Part shown: positions 15,886 through 26,066 of the stretch, piece after piece | How the letters are laid out: the number at the start of each line of letters is the position of its first letter | Position numbering within the stretch: position 1 is the stretch's first letter | Origin: Bacteroidales bacterium | Lineage (GTDB): Bacteria; Bacteroidota; Bacteroidia; Bacteroidales; P3 | Direction: 5' to 3' | Length of the DNA: 64,000 bases | Assembly (NCBI GenBank): GCA_017545365.1 | Contig: JAFWOP010000001.1 | Coordinates: 62,001 to 126,000 of the forward strand | Program-made: the position numbers and the translations under genes | The notes under the pieces: model-generated | Seen by the model: only the letters and a program-made list of their open reading frames with translations | What the model was told of the DNA's origin: nothing | Database searches by the model: none

Positions 15886-15893
15886 TATCTTTG
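15886..15893 (+). promoter_or_regulatory. -7 box for the GH95 gene
   Basis: TATCTTTG at 15886-15893 matches the Bacteroidetes -7 consensus, 27 bp before the ATG at 15920. The -33 element is weak: a TTTTG lies 24 bp upstream, longer than the usual spacer. Confidence 0.55.
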
Positions 15894-15919
15894 CCGCATA
15901 AACTAACAATCTATTGAAA

Positions 15920-18900
15920 ATGAAAAGACTTTTTTTCCTGATTAGCATCGTGATGCAGGCCATGCAGATGACTGCGGCCGCCACATTTCCCGAAGTAAGC
16001 ACCGAGGGCAACGAACACTGGTACTACATACAGATGCAGCGAGGTATGACCGTGCTCACGTCGATGGGCGAGGACAAGAACATGCAGACCGCTGAGGCTG
16101 TTGCCGCGAAGAAAGACGTGCAGCTGTGGAAGGTAGAGGCCGTCGACAGCAAGCACTACCGACTGACGACACGCGGCGGACAGGTGATGTTCTACAGCCC
16201 GTCGGCAGGAAAGTTCCAGACGGCAGCTGCTCCCACTGATGGCTACACGTCGTTTCAGATTGTGAGCACCACCAACAGCACCTATGCCGGCAGCTATGAA
16301 ATCTATGCCGACCAGAAAACCGACAGCTATGCCTATCTGAACCAATGGGGCGGCTTCGGTGCGGGTCGTGAGCTGGGCCTCTACGCAAAGGGCGACGTCA
16401 ACAACCCTTTGCAGTTTGTGGCTGAGGCAGAGATGGCGTTCAGCGATGTCGTGCCCGATGCCGTGAGCGAGGTTTCCATCAGCGGCATCACCACTTGGAA
16501 ACCCGAGCACACCCACACACTCTGGTACACGAAGCCCGCTACGGTTTGGATGACGTCGACGCTGCCGCTGGGCAACGGTCAGTTTGGTGCGTGCGTGATG
16601 GGCGGCGTGAAGCGCGATGAGGTGCAGTTCAACGAGAAAACCCTTTGGCGCGGACATGTAGGCAACGTTGTCGACAACGGCTCCTACGGGTCGTACCTCG
16701 ACTTCGGACATCTCTTCATCACCGACCTCGATGCCAGTCTGACGAAGGCTACCGACTACCGCCGCTGGCTCGACATCGAGGAAGCGCTGGCGGGTGTGGC
16801 CTACGAGGCCGGGGGCGTCGGCTATTCGCGCGAATACCTTGTGTCCTATCCTGACCGCGTGCTCGCCATTCGCTACACGGCTACCGCGTCGGGCAAGATC
16901 AGCAAGAACCTTATCCTCTATAATGCCAACGGCACCGCACCCAGATACAGCATCGCCGACGGCATCGGCACGGCGGTGTTCAGCGGTGAGGCGAAGCGCA
17001 CGGGAACCAGCCAGAATGAGGCGTTCTATTGCATGATGAAGGTCGTCGCCAAGGGTGGCAGCCTGTCGCAGCGCGCTGATGGCAGCCTCGACGTCACGGG
17101 TGCCGACGAGCTCGTAGTCTTCCTCTTTGGTGGAACCAACTTCTCGCCCGACAACGACGACTACGTCTATCCCGCCAGCCAGCTGCCGCCCATCGTCGAG
17201 GGGAGCGTGACGGCGGCCGTCGCAAAGGGCTACGACGCCATCCGCGCCGATCACATCGCCGACTACCGTTCGCTCTTCGACCGCTGCCAGCTGAGCATCA
17301 CCACGCAGCAGAACACCGTGACCACGCCCACGCTCATCAGCAACTTCGCCCGCAACAACGCACAGAACCTGCTGCTCGAACAGCTCTACTTCAACTACGG
17401 CCGCTACTTGATGATTGCGTGCAGCCGCGGTGTCGACCTGCCGAGCAACCTGCAGGGCATCTGGAACAACAGCAACTCGCCCGCGTGGAACTCCGACATC
17501 CATTCGAACATCAATGTGCAGATGAACTACTGGCCCGCTGAGGCCACCAATCTCGGCGAGCTGCATCTGCCCTTCCTGAACTACATCAAGCGCGAGGCCT
17601 GCGACCGGTCGCAGTGGCGCAAGAACGCACGGCAGATAGCCGGTCAGTCGAAGGGCTGGACGCTCACTACCGAGAACAACATCTACGGCTCGGGCTCGAA
17701 CTGGATGCAGAACTACACCATCGCCAACGCCTGGTACTGCATGCACCTCTGGCAACACTACCGCTACACCCTCGACACCGACTACCTCTGGCAGACGGCG
17801 CTGCCGGCCATGCACTCGTGTTGCGAATACTGGATGCAGCGACTCCGCTTGGCCAGCGACGGTACCTATGAGTGTCCCAACGAATACTCGCCCGAGCACG
17901 GTCCCGGCTCCGAGAATGCCACCGCCCACTCGCAGCAGCTGGTGTGGGACCTCTTCAACAACACCCTGCAGGCCTACGAAGAGTATGGTCGTCGCACGGG
18001 CAAGGACTACATGACGCCGGAACTCAGCAAGTTCCTCGACGAGCTGCGGACGAAGTTCGAGAAGCTCGACAAGGGCACCGCCACCGAGGTGGTGAACGGG
18101 AAAACCCTGCTGCGCGAGTGGAAGTACACGTCGCAGAACAACGTGTCGTCGTATAACTCCCACCGCCATCTGTCGCACCTCATCGGTCTCTATCCGGGCA
18201 ATCAGATTGCCGAGGACATCGACCCCGTCATCTATAAGGCTGCCGTGAACTCGCTGAACGTGCGCGGCTATGAAGGCACGGGCTGGTCGATGGGCTGGAA
18301 GGTGAACTGTCACGCCCGCGCTCACGACGGCGACCGCTGTCAGAGTTTGCTCGCCACCGCCCTGCACATTCAGACCTACACGGGCAACAGCGAGGGTGGC
18401 GGCGTCTATGAGAACCTATGGGATGCCCACACACCCTATCAGATTGATGGAAACTTCGGCGCTACGGCCGGAATGGCGGAGATGTTGCTCCAGAGCCACA
18501 CGGGGAAGCTCGAACTGCTGCCCGCCCTGCCTTCGGCGTGGGCCGACGGGTCGGTGCGCGGTCTGCGTGCCGTAGGAAACTTCGCTGTCGACATCAGCTG
18601 GCAGCAGGGCAAGGCCACCGAGGTCATCATCACCTCTGATGGCGGTGAGCGCGCTGTCGTGAAATATCCCGACGCCGCAGTGTGCTTCACCATCACCGAC
18701 GACAAAGGAGAAACCGTTTCCTACGAGGTTGTCGCCGACAACGAGATTGCCTTCTCCACAACCGCCGGCACCACCTATCGTCTGCAGAACAACGGCGAGA
18801 CCATCCCCGCTCGCTGCGACGACATTGCCGATGGCGACTACTACATCACCCTTCCCGCTAAAGAAGGAGCCGAGGTGAGCTATCTCGTCATGCAGTCCGA

Positions 18901-19450
18901 CCGCACGGGCGACGTAGCGCTCACCGCCGATGCCGACGCACAGGGCACCATCTGGACCATCAGCGGCTACGATGCCGCCGACTATCCGAAGTATGGCTCC
19001 GTGAAGGCTTGGAATCTGGAAGGGCGTGTGTATTTCATTCGTAACATCGACTTCGGCAACGGCATCCGCAATCGCTTTCTTCGCACCACCACCGTCAGCG
19101 CACAAGGCCTGCATCCCATCTTTCTGAACCGACAGACGCAGCTGCTCGCCATTCGAGCCAGCAACCTCGACAGCGACCAGAACAACCTCGACGGCTGGTA
19201 TGGTCTCGACGATGCTTCAGCTCTTTCCGCCACGCTCCTGCAGCCCGCCTACTGTTGGCAGTTGCAGCCCGCCGTCAGCGGCATCAGCAGCCCGTTTTTT
19301 CAGAAGGGGGAGGGCCGTGTCGTCCGCACCGACTACTACACACCCAGCGGCGTGTTGGTCGCGCACCCAAATGGCAAAGGGCTGTTCGTGTGTCGCCAGC
19401 AACTTTCGGATGGCGCAGTTCGAGTCATGAAAGTTAGTCCCCGCCCCTAA
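15920..19450 (+). CDS. Exported GH95-family alpha-L-fucosidase-like enzyme
   Basis: 1176 residues from the ATG at 15920; the TTG at 15914 is possible. A signal peptide is followed by a beta-trefoil-like module (about 25-175, [21 protein letters not shown]). The GH95 region spans about 190-890: [14 protein letters not shown], the active-site segment [14 protein letters not shown] (about 530), an acid-side candidate Glu in [10 protein letters not shown] (about 650), and [13 protein letters not shown] (about 840) with the conserved Asp. GH95 enzymes are inverting alpha-1,2-L-fucosidases or L-galactosidases. A further ~230-residue beta region ends in a sorting-like tail ([20 protein letters not shown]). 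It converges on the hybrid sensor gene, with a terminator at 19456. Confidence 0.9.
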   Translation: MKRLFFLISIVMQAMQMTAAATFPEVSTEGNEHWYYIQMQRGMTVLTSMGEDKNMQTAEAVAAKKDVQLWKVEAVDSKHYRLTTRGGQVMFYSPSAGKFQTAAAPTDGYTSFQIVSTTNSTYAGSYEIYADQKTDSYAYLNQWGGFGAGRELGLYAKGDVNNPLQFVAEAEMAFSDVVPDAVSEVSISGITTWKPEHTHTLWYTKPATVWMTSTLPLGNGQFGACVMGGVKRDEVQFNEKTLWRGHVGNVVDNGSYGSYLDFGHLFITDLDASLTKATDYRRWLDIEEALAGVAYEAGGVGYSREYLVSYPDRVLAIRYTATASGKISKNLILYNANGTAPRYSIADGIGTAVFSGEAKRTGTSQNEAFYCMMKVVAKGGSLSQRADGSLDVTGADELVVFLFGGTNFSPDNDDYVYPASQLPPIVEGSVTAAVAKGYDAIRADHIADYRSLFDRCQLSITTQQNTVTTPTLISNFARNNAQNLLLEQLYFNYGRYLMIACSRGVDLPSNLQGIWNNSNSPAWNSDIHSNINVQMNYWPAEATNLGELHLPFLNYIKREACDRSQWRKNARQIAGQSKGWTLTTENNIYGSGSNWMQNYTIANAWYCMHLWQHYRYTLDTDYLWQTALPAMHSCCEYWMQRLRLASDGTYECPNEYSPEHGPGSENATAHSQQLVWDLFNNTLQAYEEYGRRTGKDYMTPELSKFLDELRTKFEKLDKGTATEVVNGKTLLREWKYTSQNNVSSYNSHRHLSHLIGLYPGNQIAEDIDPVIYKAAVNSLNVRGYEGTGWSMGWKVNCHARAHDGDRCQSLLATALHIQTYTGNSEGGGVYENLWDAHTPYQIDGNFGATAGMAEMLLQSHTGKLELLPALPSAWADGSVRGLRAVGNFAVDISWQQGKATEVIITSDGGERAVVKYPDAAVCFTITDDKGETVSYEVVADNEIAFSTTAGTTYRLQNNGETIPARCDDIADGDYYITLPAKEGAEVSYLVMQSDRTGDVALTADADAQGTIWTISGYDAADYPKYGSVKAWNLEGRVYFIRNIDFGNGIRNRFLRTTTVSAQGLHPIFLNRQTQLLAIRASNLDSDQNNLDGWYGLDDASALSATLLQPAYCWQLQPAVSGISSPFFQKGEGRVVRTDYYTPSGVLVAHPNGKGLFVCRQQLSDGAVRVMKVSPRP

Positions 19451-19455
19451 TCGTA

Positions 19456-19480
19456 GCCCATCATTTGATGGGCATTTTTA
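19456..19480 (+). terminator. Terminator of the GH95 gene
   Basis: GCCCATCA (19456-19463) pairs with TGATGGGC (19466-19473) around a 2-nt loop, followed by ATTTTTA. It starts 6 bp after the stop codon. Confidence 0.8.
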
Positions 19481-19508
19481 TGATCAAGAATTAGAGAATT
19501 TTGAAAAT

Positions 19509-19602
19509 GTAGGGACGCGACGTGTCGCGTTAATGGAGTGGAAAGGCAAATCAAGTTGTTTGTCCAAGTTGCTCCAGTAACGCGGCACGCCGCGTCCCGA
19601 CA
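19509..19602. repeat. Inverted repeat of the GGGACGCGACGTGTCGCG family
   Basis: Left arm GTAGGGACGCGACGTGTCGC (from 19509) and right arm TAACGCGGCACGCCGCGTCC (19578-19599) are imperfect complements flanking about 45 bp. Single arms of the same family lie at about 6553-6573 and 47037-47057. The rest of 19451-19710 holds only AT-rich filler and a CACTTTTCACTTTTCACTT run that reaches the sensor stop codon. Confidence 0.75.
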
Positions 19603-19710
19603 TATCATCCGCAAAAACCCCTTGTTTTCTTATGTTTTTGGGTTTTCATTTGTTTTTTTAAAGCCCGCGAAGCGGATTCCCTACTGCCTTCACTTTTCGT
19701 TTTTCACTTT

Positions 19711-22700
19711 TCACTTTTCACTTCGCGCATCGCGCGGACTTTCTGCAAACTCCTTGGGCGACATGCCGAAGTGGCGGTGGAAGAGGGTGGAGAAGTGCGA
19801 GAGGTTGGAGAAGCCCACGGCGTAGGCGACCTGCGTGACGTTGATCTTCTGTTCGCGCAGCAGGCGGGCTGCCTGTTCCAGTCGGATGTTGCGCACAAAC
19901 TCGCTGGTGGAGAGTCCCGTCATCTCCTTCATCTTTCGGTGCAGCTGCGTGCGGCTGATGCCCACCTCCTGCGTCAGCACGTCGACGCTGAAGTTGCTGT
20001 CGTCGAGGTGCGCGTTCACCACCTTCATCAGGCGCTCCATGAGTTGTTCGTCGTTGCCCTTCGGCATCGGCGCTTCCACGCGCTCGCGTTGCTGCTGGGC
20101 ACCCGAGTACTTCCCTTTCAGTCGCTGGCGCGTGCGAATCAGACTGTCCACCGTTGCGCGCAGCTCCGTCATATCGAACGGCTTGTTCATATATCCGTCG
20201 GCGCCCTGCTCCAGACCTTCCAGGCGGTTGGCGACATCAGTCTTCGACGTGAGCATCACCACGGGAATGTGCAGCAGGTTCATGTTCGTCTTAATCATGC
20301 GCAGCATCGTGAAGCCGTCCATCTCCGGCATCATCACATCGCTCACCACGAGGTCGTAGTTGTTCGTGAGCAGCTCCTTCAGCGCCTCCTTACCATTTCC
20401 GCAGACGCTGCAGCGGTAGTGGTGTCCCAGCTCCGAGGCGATGTAGTTCGCCAGCTCCAGGTCGTCGTCGACGACGAGCACGCTGTGCTGATAGCCGGTT
20501 GGCGGTGGTGTTGTTGCAGGTTTCACGCGTTCCTCTTCCTTCAGGTGAGCGCAGCCCAGCGGAATCGTCACCACGAAGCGCGAGCCGTGAGTGTCGGTTC
20601 TGTTGTGAGCCTCGATGGTGCCGTGATGGAAGTCCACAATCATCTTGCAGAGGTTCAGGCCGATGCCTGTTCCGGCCGAGGAGTTGTTCTGCGAGTTACG
20701 ACCCTGATAGAAGCGGTCGAAGATGTGCTTCAGCGTGTCGCTGTCGATGCCCATGCCGTCGTCCGTCACCTCGAAGCGTGCCGAGTCGCCCGTAGAGCTC
20801 AGCGCTACCGACACGTTGCCTCCGTCGCTGCAGTATTTGAATGCGTTGCTCAGCAGATTTGCCAGCACCTTGTCGAACTGGTTGCGGTCCACCCATGCCT
20901 CGAGCGAGCGGATGCCGTCGTGGTCGAACGAGAAGTTGATGTGTCGCTCCTCGGCGTTATAGTCGAACATCTTGCACACCCCCTTCGTGAATGCCACGAG
21001 GTCGGTGGGCTGACAGTGCAGATGCATCTGCTGCTTGTCAATCTTGCGAACGTCGAGAATCTGGTTCACGAGGTTCAGGATGCGGTTGGCGTTATGCTCA
21101 ATGGTGTCGATGTCACGCATCGCCTCCTTCTGTCCGCCGCCGAGGTGTTGCTTCAGCTTGGCCAGCGGATCCATGATGAGCGTCAGCGGCGACCGGATGT
21201 CGTGCGTGGCGTTGATGAGGAACTTCATCTTCTCCTCGTCCATCAGGCGGCGCGTGCGACGGCGGTAGGTGATGGCGGCGCCAGCCAGTATCAGCAGGAA
21301 CAGCAGGGCATAGAGCAGGCGAGCCAGCGTGGTGCGATACCACGGAGCCTGTATCGTCACCTCAATGCTCTTCGTGGGCGAGTAGGCGCCGTCGGCCAAT
21401 GCTCGCACCTCGATGTTGTAGGTGCCGGGTTGCAACTGGCTCAGCGTGATGGTGTTCGTGCCGTAGTTGGTGTGCAGCCACGGTCCTTTGTTGATGCGGT
21501 ATTCGAAGGCAACGTTCGTGGGGTTGGCGAAGTTCAGCTGCGAGAACACCAGTGTGAATGTGTTGTCGAGATACGACAGCCGGAACTTGTTGCTCAGCGG
21601 CACCGCCTCCTTCGTGACGCGCACGCCGTTGAGCTCGGTGAGCGTGTTCACCGACACACCTTCCACGATGAAATCCGTGAGCAGCAGGGCATCGGCTTGC
21701 TGTTGCATCGGCTTGATGGTGGCGGGCATGAATGTGGTCAGACCGTCGTTGGTGCCGAAAAAGATGCGGTCGCCCTGCGTGTGCAGGCCCACCCCATAGA
21801 GGTACTCGCGGTTGTTTAGGCCGTTGCCGTTCACGTGGCCGATGAAGCGGTTCTCCTGGCGGTTGTGTTGCCAGATGCCCATCGACGTGGAACACCAGAG
21901 GTCGCCGTCGGCGGCCTGCACGATGTAGCTGATGGCCTTGTCGCGCAACTGTTCGCTGCCGGGGTAGGGGGCCACCTGCCGCGACTTGCGGTCGTAGAGG
22001 TAGAGTCCCTGCTCCGTGCCGATGGCAACATTGCCGTCGCTCAGCTCGCACAACGAGAAGCACACCGTGCCGTTCAGTAGTTGGTGCCAGCCGTGCGGGT
22101 GGAAGTTGTCGGCCTTCGGGTCGTAACACGACACTCCCGACGCTGTGCCCAGCCAGATGAGTCCGTGGCTGTCGCACTGCATGCACATCACCCAGTCGTT
22201 GCAGAGGAAGCCGCGCACGGAGTCGCGGTTCGTGATGCTGTGGTTGCGCAGCTCATGCGTCAACGGGTTGTAGCTGCAGAAGCCGCGTGAGTAGGTCGAG
22301 AAGTATAGGTTGCCCTGCTGGTCGGTGGTCATATCGTTGAACATATCGCACTCGAAGCTCACCTCGCGTCGACTCTGTCCCGACAGCGGGTTGTAGGCAT
22401 ACAGACCGTCGTCGGTGCCCACCCAGTAGCGGTGCTGGCGGTCACGATAGATGAACTCCACGCCACGCGGAGCGCTGGGATGTTCCGAGAGGCGGCCCTG
22501 GGCGTCGAAGCCGTATACGCCCACGCCCTGCACCGTACACCACGTCATCCCGCCGTCGCCCTCGCACACCGACGACACATTCGAGCCCAGCCGTACGTTC
22601 TGCATGCTGAAGTTCCAGTTGGCAAACTGCGGCTGCTGCTGTGGAATCATCAGCAAGCCCTTGTTCTGCAGACCCAGCCAGAGATTGCCCTTGCGGTCGA

Positions 22701-23622
22701 ACAGCATGTTCAGCACCTTCGTCGTGTTCAAGTCGATGCCGTAGGTGGCCACCTGCACGCGCTCCAGGCGATAGGCCCCCTCGCGCTTCGTCAGCTTCCA
22801 CAGACCGCTGCCGCGCGTGCCCAGGTAGAGCGTTCCTGCCCCGTCGGCAGCTGCTGCGTCGAAGACGATGCTCGCGTCGCCGCCGTCAGGGCCGGGCTGT
22901 GCTGTGACGGTGCTCACACCCTTGCCGTCGTAGACCATGATGCCGTTCTGACCAACGATGTACACGTCGCGGCCGGCATCGACGATGCTCACCACATCAC
23001 CCACCGCTGACTGGAACGCCTGCTTGCGCTTTCCCTGCGTCACGGCAAACGCCTTGTCGAAGCTGTATTTCCACACGCGCCCCTGACGGTCCACCACCAG
23101 TCCGCGATAGTAGCCGTCGGCCTCGCCAACACCATACTCATGGGCATAGGCAAGCACGCTATCGGGGCTGTCGCCTATGTTGTAGCGGAAGGCACCATAG
23201 CCCGATGTGCAAATCATGATGCTGCCGTCCCGGAGGCGGGTGATATCGGTCACGCGCGGTTTCATCGTACCCGGGAAGCGATAGTGGCGGAAGCGGTTCG
23301 TCGCGGCGTCGTAGTAGTCCAGGCCGTGATTCGTGCCCACCCAGAGGTTGCCGCCCTTGTCGCTCAGCAGCGACACCACGGTGTTGCCCATGAGCGTCGT
23401 GCTATCGGCATCGTTGTGCAGAAAGGTCGTGAAGCGGTAGCCGTCGAAGCGGTTCAGACCGTAGTCGGTGGCTATCCAGATATTGCCATAGTCGTCCTGG
23501 CACATGTCGCTAAGCAGGCTGCTTGAGAACAGACTTGAGGGAATATAATGGCCAATCTGTGCGCCCACGGGCATACACAGACAAAGGAACGACACAAAGA
23601 ATAATACCCAACGTCTCAGCAT
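19711..23622 (-). CDS. Hybrid two-component system sensor-regulator (HTCS)
   Basis: 1303 residues. Order: signal peptide (1-21), Reg_prop beta-propeller repeats (about 30-650; DDYGNIWIATDYGLNRF and many similar), Y_Y_Y domain (about 655-755), transmembrane helix (about 765-785), HisKA with His in NATHDIRSPL (about 806), HATPase (NLLSNAFKYC, DDGMGID, GTGIGLNLC), receiver domain with Asp in VVSDVMMPEMDG (about 1093), and AraC-type HTH (about 1194-1290). HTCS proteins sense oligosaccharides in the periplasm and activate nearby glycan-use genes. The likely targets are the GH43, fasciclin/SusCD and GH95 genes around it (inference). The last residues (ESPRDARSEK) overlap a palindromic repeat (see findings). 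Confidence 0.96.
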   Translation of the reverse strand: MLRRWVLFFVSFLCLCMPVGAQIGHYIPSSLFSSSLLSDMCQDDYGNIWIATDYGLNRFDGYRFTTFLHNDADSTTLMGNTVVSLLSDKGGNLWVGTNHGLDYYDAATNRFRHYRFPGTMKPRVTDITRLRDGSIMICTSGYGAFRYNIGDSPDSVLAYAHEYGVGEADGYYRGLVVDRQGRVWKYSFDKAFAVTQGKRKQAFQSAVGDVVSIVDAGRDVYIVGQNGIMVYDGKGVSTVTAQPGPDGGDASIVFDAAAADGAGTLYLGTRGSGLWKLTKREGAYRLERVQVATYGIDLNTTKVLNMLFDRKGNLWLGLQNKGLLMIPQQQPQFANWNFSMQNVRLGSNVSSVCEGDGGMTWCTVQGVGVYGFDAQGRLSEHPSAPRGVEFIYRDRQHRYWVGTDDGLYAYNPLSGQSRREVSFECDMFNDMTTDQQGNLYFSTYSRGFCSYNPLTHELRNHSITNRDSVRGFLCNDWVMCMQCDSHGLIWLGTASGVSCYDPKADNFHPHGWHQLLNGTVCFSLCELSDGNVAIGTEQGLYLYDRKSRQVAPYPGSEQLRDKAISYIVQAADGDLWCSTSMGIWQHNRQENRFIGHVNGNGLNNREYLYGVGLHTQGDRIFFGTNDGLTTFMPATIKPMQQQADALLLTDFIVEGVSVNTLTELNGVRVTKEAVPLSNKFRLSYLDNTFTLVFSQLNFANPTNVAFEYRINKGPWLHTNYGTNTITLSQLQPGTYNIEVRALADGAYSPTKSIEVTIQAPWYRTTLARLLYALLFLLILAGAAITYRRRTRRLMDEEKMKFLINATHDIRSPLTLIMDPLAKLKQHLGGGQKEAMRDIDTIEHNANRILNLVNQILDVRKIDKQQMHLHCQPTDLVAFTKGVCKMFDYNAEERHINFSFDHDGIRSLEAWVDRNQFDKVLANLLSNAFKYCSDGGNVSVALSSTGDSARFEVTDDGMGIDSDTLKHIFDRFYQGRNSQNNSSAGTGIGLNLCKMIVDFHHGTIEAHNRTDTHGSRFVVTIPLGCAHLKEEERVKPATTPPPTGYQHSVLVVDDDLELANYIASELGHHYRCSVCGNGKEALKELLTNNYDLVVSDVMMPEMDGFTMLRMIKTNMNLLHIPVVMLTSKTDVANRLEGLEQGADGYMNKPFDMTELRATVDSLIRTRQRLKGKYSGAQQQRERVEAPMPKGNDEQLMERLMKVVNAHLDDSNFSVDVLTQEVGISRTQLHRKMKEMTGLSTSEFVRNIRLEQAARLLREQKINVTQVAYAVGFSNLSHFSTLFHRHFGMSPKEFAESPRDARSEK

Positions 23623-23663
23623 GATCGTCAGTAGTTATGATAATGTTTTTGTAATCTTGCAGG

Positions 23664-23696
23664 CAAAGTTACACATTTTTTTTCGATACCGACAAA
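23664..23696 (-). promoter_or_regulatory. Promoter of the HTCS gene
   Basis: Minus strand: TTTG (23696-23693), 21-bp spacer, TAACTTTG (23671-23664). The predicted leader is about 35 nt to the ATG at 23622. Confidence 0.75.
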
Positions 23697-23831
23697 TTTT
23701 TCCGCCACTTTTTGCATTTTCGTTTCGCAACAGCCCCGCCAGTCATCGTGTTTTCGTGTGTTGAAAAGTAGTGACCAAATAAGCAGGGAGCATGCATCTA
23801 ATGAGGCGATAAAAAACATGATACTTGATAA

Positions 23832-24029
23832 AAGCAATGCTTTGTGGTTTTTAACTCAATGCTTTTGGGCTACAAACTCAATGCTTTTGGGCTGCAAACT
23901 CAATGCTCTTGGGTTCTAAACTCAATGCTCTTGGGTTCTAAACTCAATGCTCTGAGGATGCAAAGTCAATGCTTTTGGGCAGTAAACTCAATGCTCTTGG
24001 ACAGCAAGCTCAATGCTTTGTGACAATAG
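23832..24029. repeat. 22-bp phased tandem array, 9 units
   Basis: Nine gapless units of exactly 22 bp. Each has CAATGCT at positions 4-10, usually opening ACTCAATGCT and continuing TTTGGG or CTTGGG; units 4 and 5 are identical. The first unit opens AAGCAATGCT, the form seen in the array at 4187-4450. It lies between the HTCS promoter and the GH43 terminator. Confidence 0.88.
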
Positions 24030-24044
24030 GCTTGTGTGTGATAT

Positions 24045-24072
24045 AAAAAAGTGCAATGCGAGGGCATTGCAC
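24045..24072 (-). terminator. Terminator of the GH43 gene
   Basis: Minus strand: GTGCAATGC (24072-24064) pairs with GCATTGCAC (24059-24051) around a 4-nt loop, followed by TTTTTT. It lies 70 bp after the GH43 stop. The stem contains the same GCAATGC word as the neighbouring 22-bp array. Confidence 0.85.
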
Positions 24073-24139
24073 TTTGCTATAAGTATGGTGTTTTGTAATG
24101 AAAAGCAGCTGATGCTGATGGGGTGAGGCACCCTTTTAC

Positions 24140-25852
24140 TCAATGCACCTTGCGGCTGTGCTTCGTGCCGTTGCCGTCGATGTATTGCTGGATGACGATG
24201 CCCTGACGGGGATGAGGGGTGGTGAGGCGACGGCCGGAGAGGTCGTAGGTGGCGACGGTGGACGGAGCGGTGCTGGTGGGCAGGGCGACGGCATCGGGGT
24301 CTTGCTTGGTGAACTGCCAGGCGTCGAACTGCACATTGGTGGCCGACGTGAAGACGAAATAGACGGTTTTCACTCCACGGAACACGGCGGGGTCTACGTC
24401 GATGACGTGGTCTTCGAACGTGGTGGACGAGAAGTCGAGGGTGGCCGATGCCTTGGCGGTCTTGCTGTTCAGGCGCAGCTCGAGGGTGCCGGTGCCCTTG
24501 GCGCGCAGCATGAACGAGGTTGCTCCGGGCGATGAGAAGTCTACCTTGCGGAGCTGAGTCCATGCGCCTGCCGCCATCTTCACCTGCAGGTTGCGCGAGG
24601 CGTCGTTGCCTAGGGTGTTGATGCTGGTGTTCTTGCTGATGTTGGTGAAGTTCTCGTAGCTCACGCCGCCGCTGGTGGCCATTGTCTCGGCCTGCTGCAG
24701 GGCATAGGGGTCGAGGTTGCGAATGGCGCTGACGCCCGACTTCGTGAGTGTGAGCTTGCTGATTTTCTGTGTGCTCTCGTTGACGATGGCTTTGTTCACG
24801 CCGATGGAGCGGTAGCCGGAGGCATCGCTGTTCATGGCGCCGCCGTTCTTCATGGCCTGCTCGAGGACTGTGGAGTGATAGAACAGATAGTATTCGCCCT
24901 CGTACTTATGCAGGTGGGTGTGGTTGTTTCCCCAGCCCATGCCGAAGTTGCCTTCGTTGGGCACATACTCGCCGCGATACTCCCATGAGTCGGGGTCGAG
25001 GGGTTTGTCGGACACCATGTAGCACATGCTGCATGACGACGGGGCGGGATTGCTGCCGCGCTTGGCGAACTTGCTCCAGTCGTTGCGGTCGGACCACGAG
25101 GTGTTATAGGTGTAGACATAGCGGCCGTTCATCATGTTCAGCTCGCTGGCCTCGAAGAGATAGGGTGCGGGCATGTTCACGGCGCTGCCGTCGAGGGCAA
25201 TCATGGAGGGCTTGAGCTTCGCGATGCGCGAGTTGCCGGGCCAGAGATTCGAGCCTGTGGACTGTGGGTCGCCGCCGCCGAAGGCTATCCAGCCGGTGCC
25301 GTTGTCGTCGATGACGACGCCTGGGTCGAAGACCCAGTTGCAGGGGTCTACGCCCGGCATGCCGTGTCGGATGAGGGCGTTGCTGAGTGGCGACTTGAAC
25401 GGTCCGACGGGCGACGAGCCTTTGATGACTCCCACGCTGCCGCCTCCGTTGGCGAAGTAGACGAAGAACTCCTCGCTGCCGTTGGCGGTGGTGCGCCATA
25501 CGGCCGATGGTGCCCACGACTGTCCGCACCAGGAGCCGCAGATCTTGCCGACGTCGATGGTGCCGTGGAAGGTCCAGTTCACCATATCGTCGGTGGAGAA
25601 GACCACGAGCGACTTGATGTTTCCATAGCCGTTGCTGCCCTTCTTGTTGTTGCGGATGTACTGCTGATGGTCGTTGGTGCCATAGACGTAGAGTCGTCCC
25701 TGATAGTCGATGGCGGTGGGGTCGGCGCAGAACACGCTTGCGCTGATGGGGTTGCCTTCGCCGATGGCTTTGTAGTTGGTGGCCATTGTCTGTGCGCCGG
25801 CTTGCAGGGTGATGGCCAGGAGTGTGGCCAGGAGTGTGATTCGGTGTTGCAT
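24140..25852 (-). CDS. Exported GH43-family glycosidase with CBM6
   Basis: 570 residues. Signal peptide 1-21. The five-bladed propeller catalytic domain (about 35-380) shows the GH43 trio: Asp in FCADPTAIDY (Asp44), Asp in VFDPGVVIDD (about 175) and Glu in YLFEASELNMMNGRY (about 232). A CBM6-like module follows (about 390-530; LRKVDFSSPGATSFMLRAKG, VYFVFTSATNVQFDAWQF), then a short tail (YDLSGRRLTTPHPRQGIVI) of the type IX sorting kind. GH43 members with this layout are alpha-L-arabinofuranosidases, beta-xylosidases or arabinanases; which one cannot be told by eye. It follows the second SusD after 214 bp on the same strand and is the only clear glycosidase attached to the fasciclin locus. Confidence 0.92.
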   Translation of the reverse strand: MQHRITLLATLLAITLQAGAQTMATNYKAIGEGNPISASVFCADPTAIDYQGRLYVYGTNDHQQYIRNNKKGSNGYGNIKSLVVFSTDDMVNWTFHGTIDVGKICGSWCGQSWAPSAVWRTTANGSEEFFVYFANGGGSVGVIKGSSPVGPFKSPLSNALIRHGMPGVDPCNWVFDPGVVIDDNGTGWIAFGGGDPQSTGSNLWPGNSRIAKLKPSMIALDGSAVNMPAPYLFEASELNMMNGRYVYTYNTSWSDRNDWSKFAKRGSNPAPSSCSMCYMVSDKPLDPDSWEYRGEYVPNEGNFGMGWGNNHTHLHKYEGEYYLFYHSTVLEQAMKNGGAMNSDASGYRSIGVNKAIVNESTQKISKLTLTKSGVSAIRNLDPYALQQAETMATSGGVSYENFTNISKNTSINTLGNDASRNLQVKMAAGAWTQLRKVDFSSPGATSFMLRAKGTGTLELRLNSKTAKASATLDFSSTTFEDHVIDVDPAVFRGVKTVYFVFTSATNVQFDAWQFTKQDPDAVALPTSTAPSTVATYDLSGRRLTTPHPRQGIVIQQYIDGNGTKHSRKVH

Positions 25853-25874
25853 GTCTGGTTGTTTTTGAAAGAAG

Positions 25875-25906
25875 GCGGTTGCCGATATTCACATACAGGC
25901 AACCGC
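25875..25906 (-). promoter_or_regulatory. Hairpin in the GH43 leader
   Basis: GCGGTTGCC (25875-25883) and GGCAACCGC (25898-25906) form a 9-bp perfect stem with a 14-nt loop, 22 bp upstream of the GH43 start. On the minus strand it is followed by TTCTTTC, too weak for a standard terminator. It could be an attenuator or an mRNA-stability element. Confidence 0.5.
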
Positions 25907-25956
25907 AGATTACTGTTTTTATATTACCATAACTAACTAACTTATTTCTAAAAGAG

Positions 25957-26066
25957 TTTAAAGGGTTTAAAGGGGAGTGAAAGGGGAGAAAAGGGACGAA
26001 TGCCTTGTGGCCAACGGTAGGGGTAAACCCTTTAAGCCCTTTTCTCCCCTTTATACCCTTTATGCC
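25957..26066. repeat. Purine-rich imperfect inverted repeat after susD
   Basis: The left half (25957-25998; AAAGGGTTTAAAGGGGAG...) and right half (about 26030-26066; AACCCTTTAAGCCCTTTTCT...) are imperfect complements separated by about 30 bp. It directly abuts the SusD stop at 26067. It could form a long 3' hairpin that limits read-through into GH43. Confidence 0.6.

Noticed and set aside
15911..18367. 818-residue minus-strand open frame
   Set aside because: It is antisense to the GH95 gene, whose motifs are unmistakable; the frame stays open because of GC-rich codon structure and has no recognisable domain.
19771..21819. 682-residue plus-strand open frame
   Set aside because: Antisense to the kinase and receiver domains of the HTCS; His- and Arg-rich composition typical of a shadow frame.
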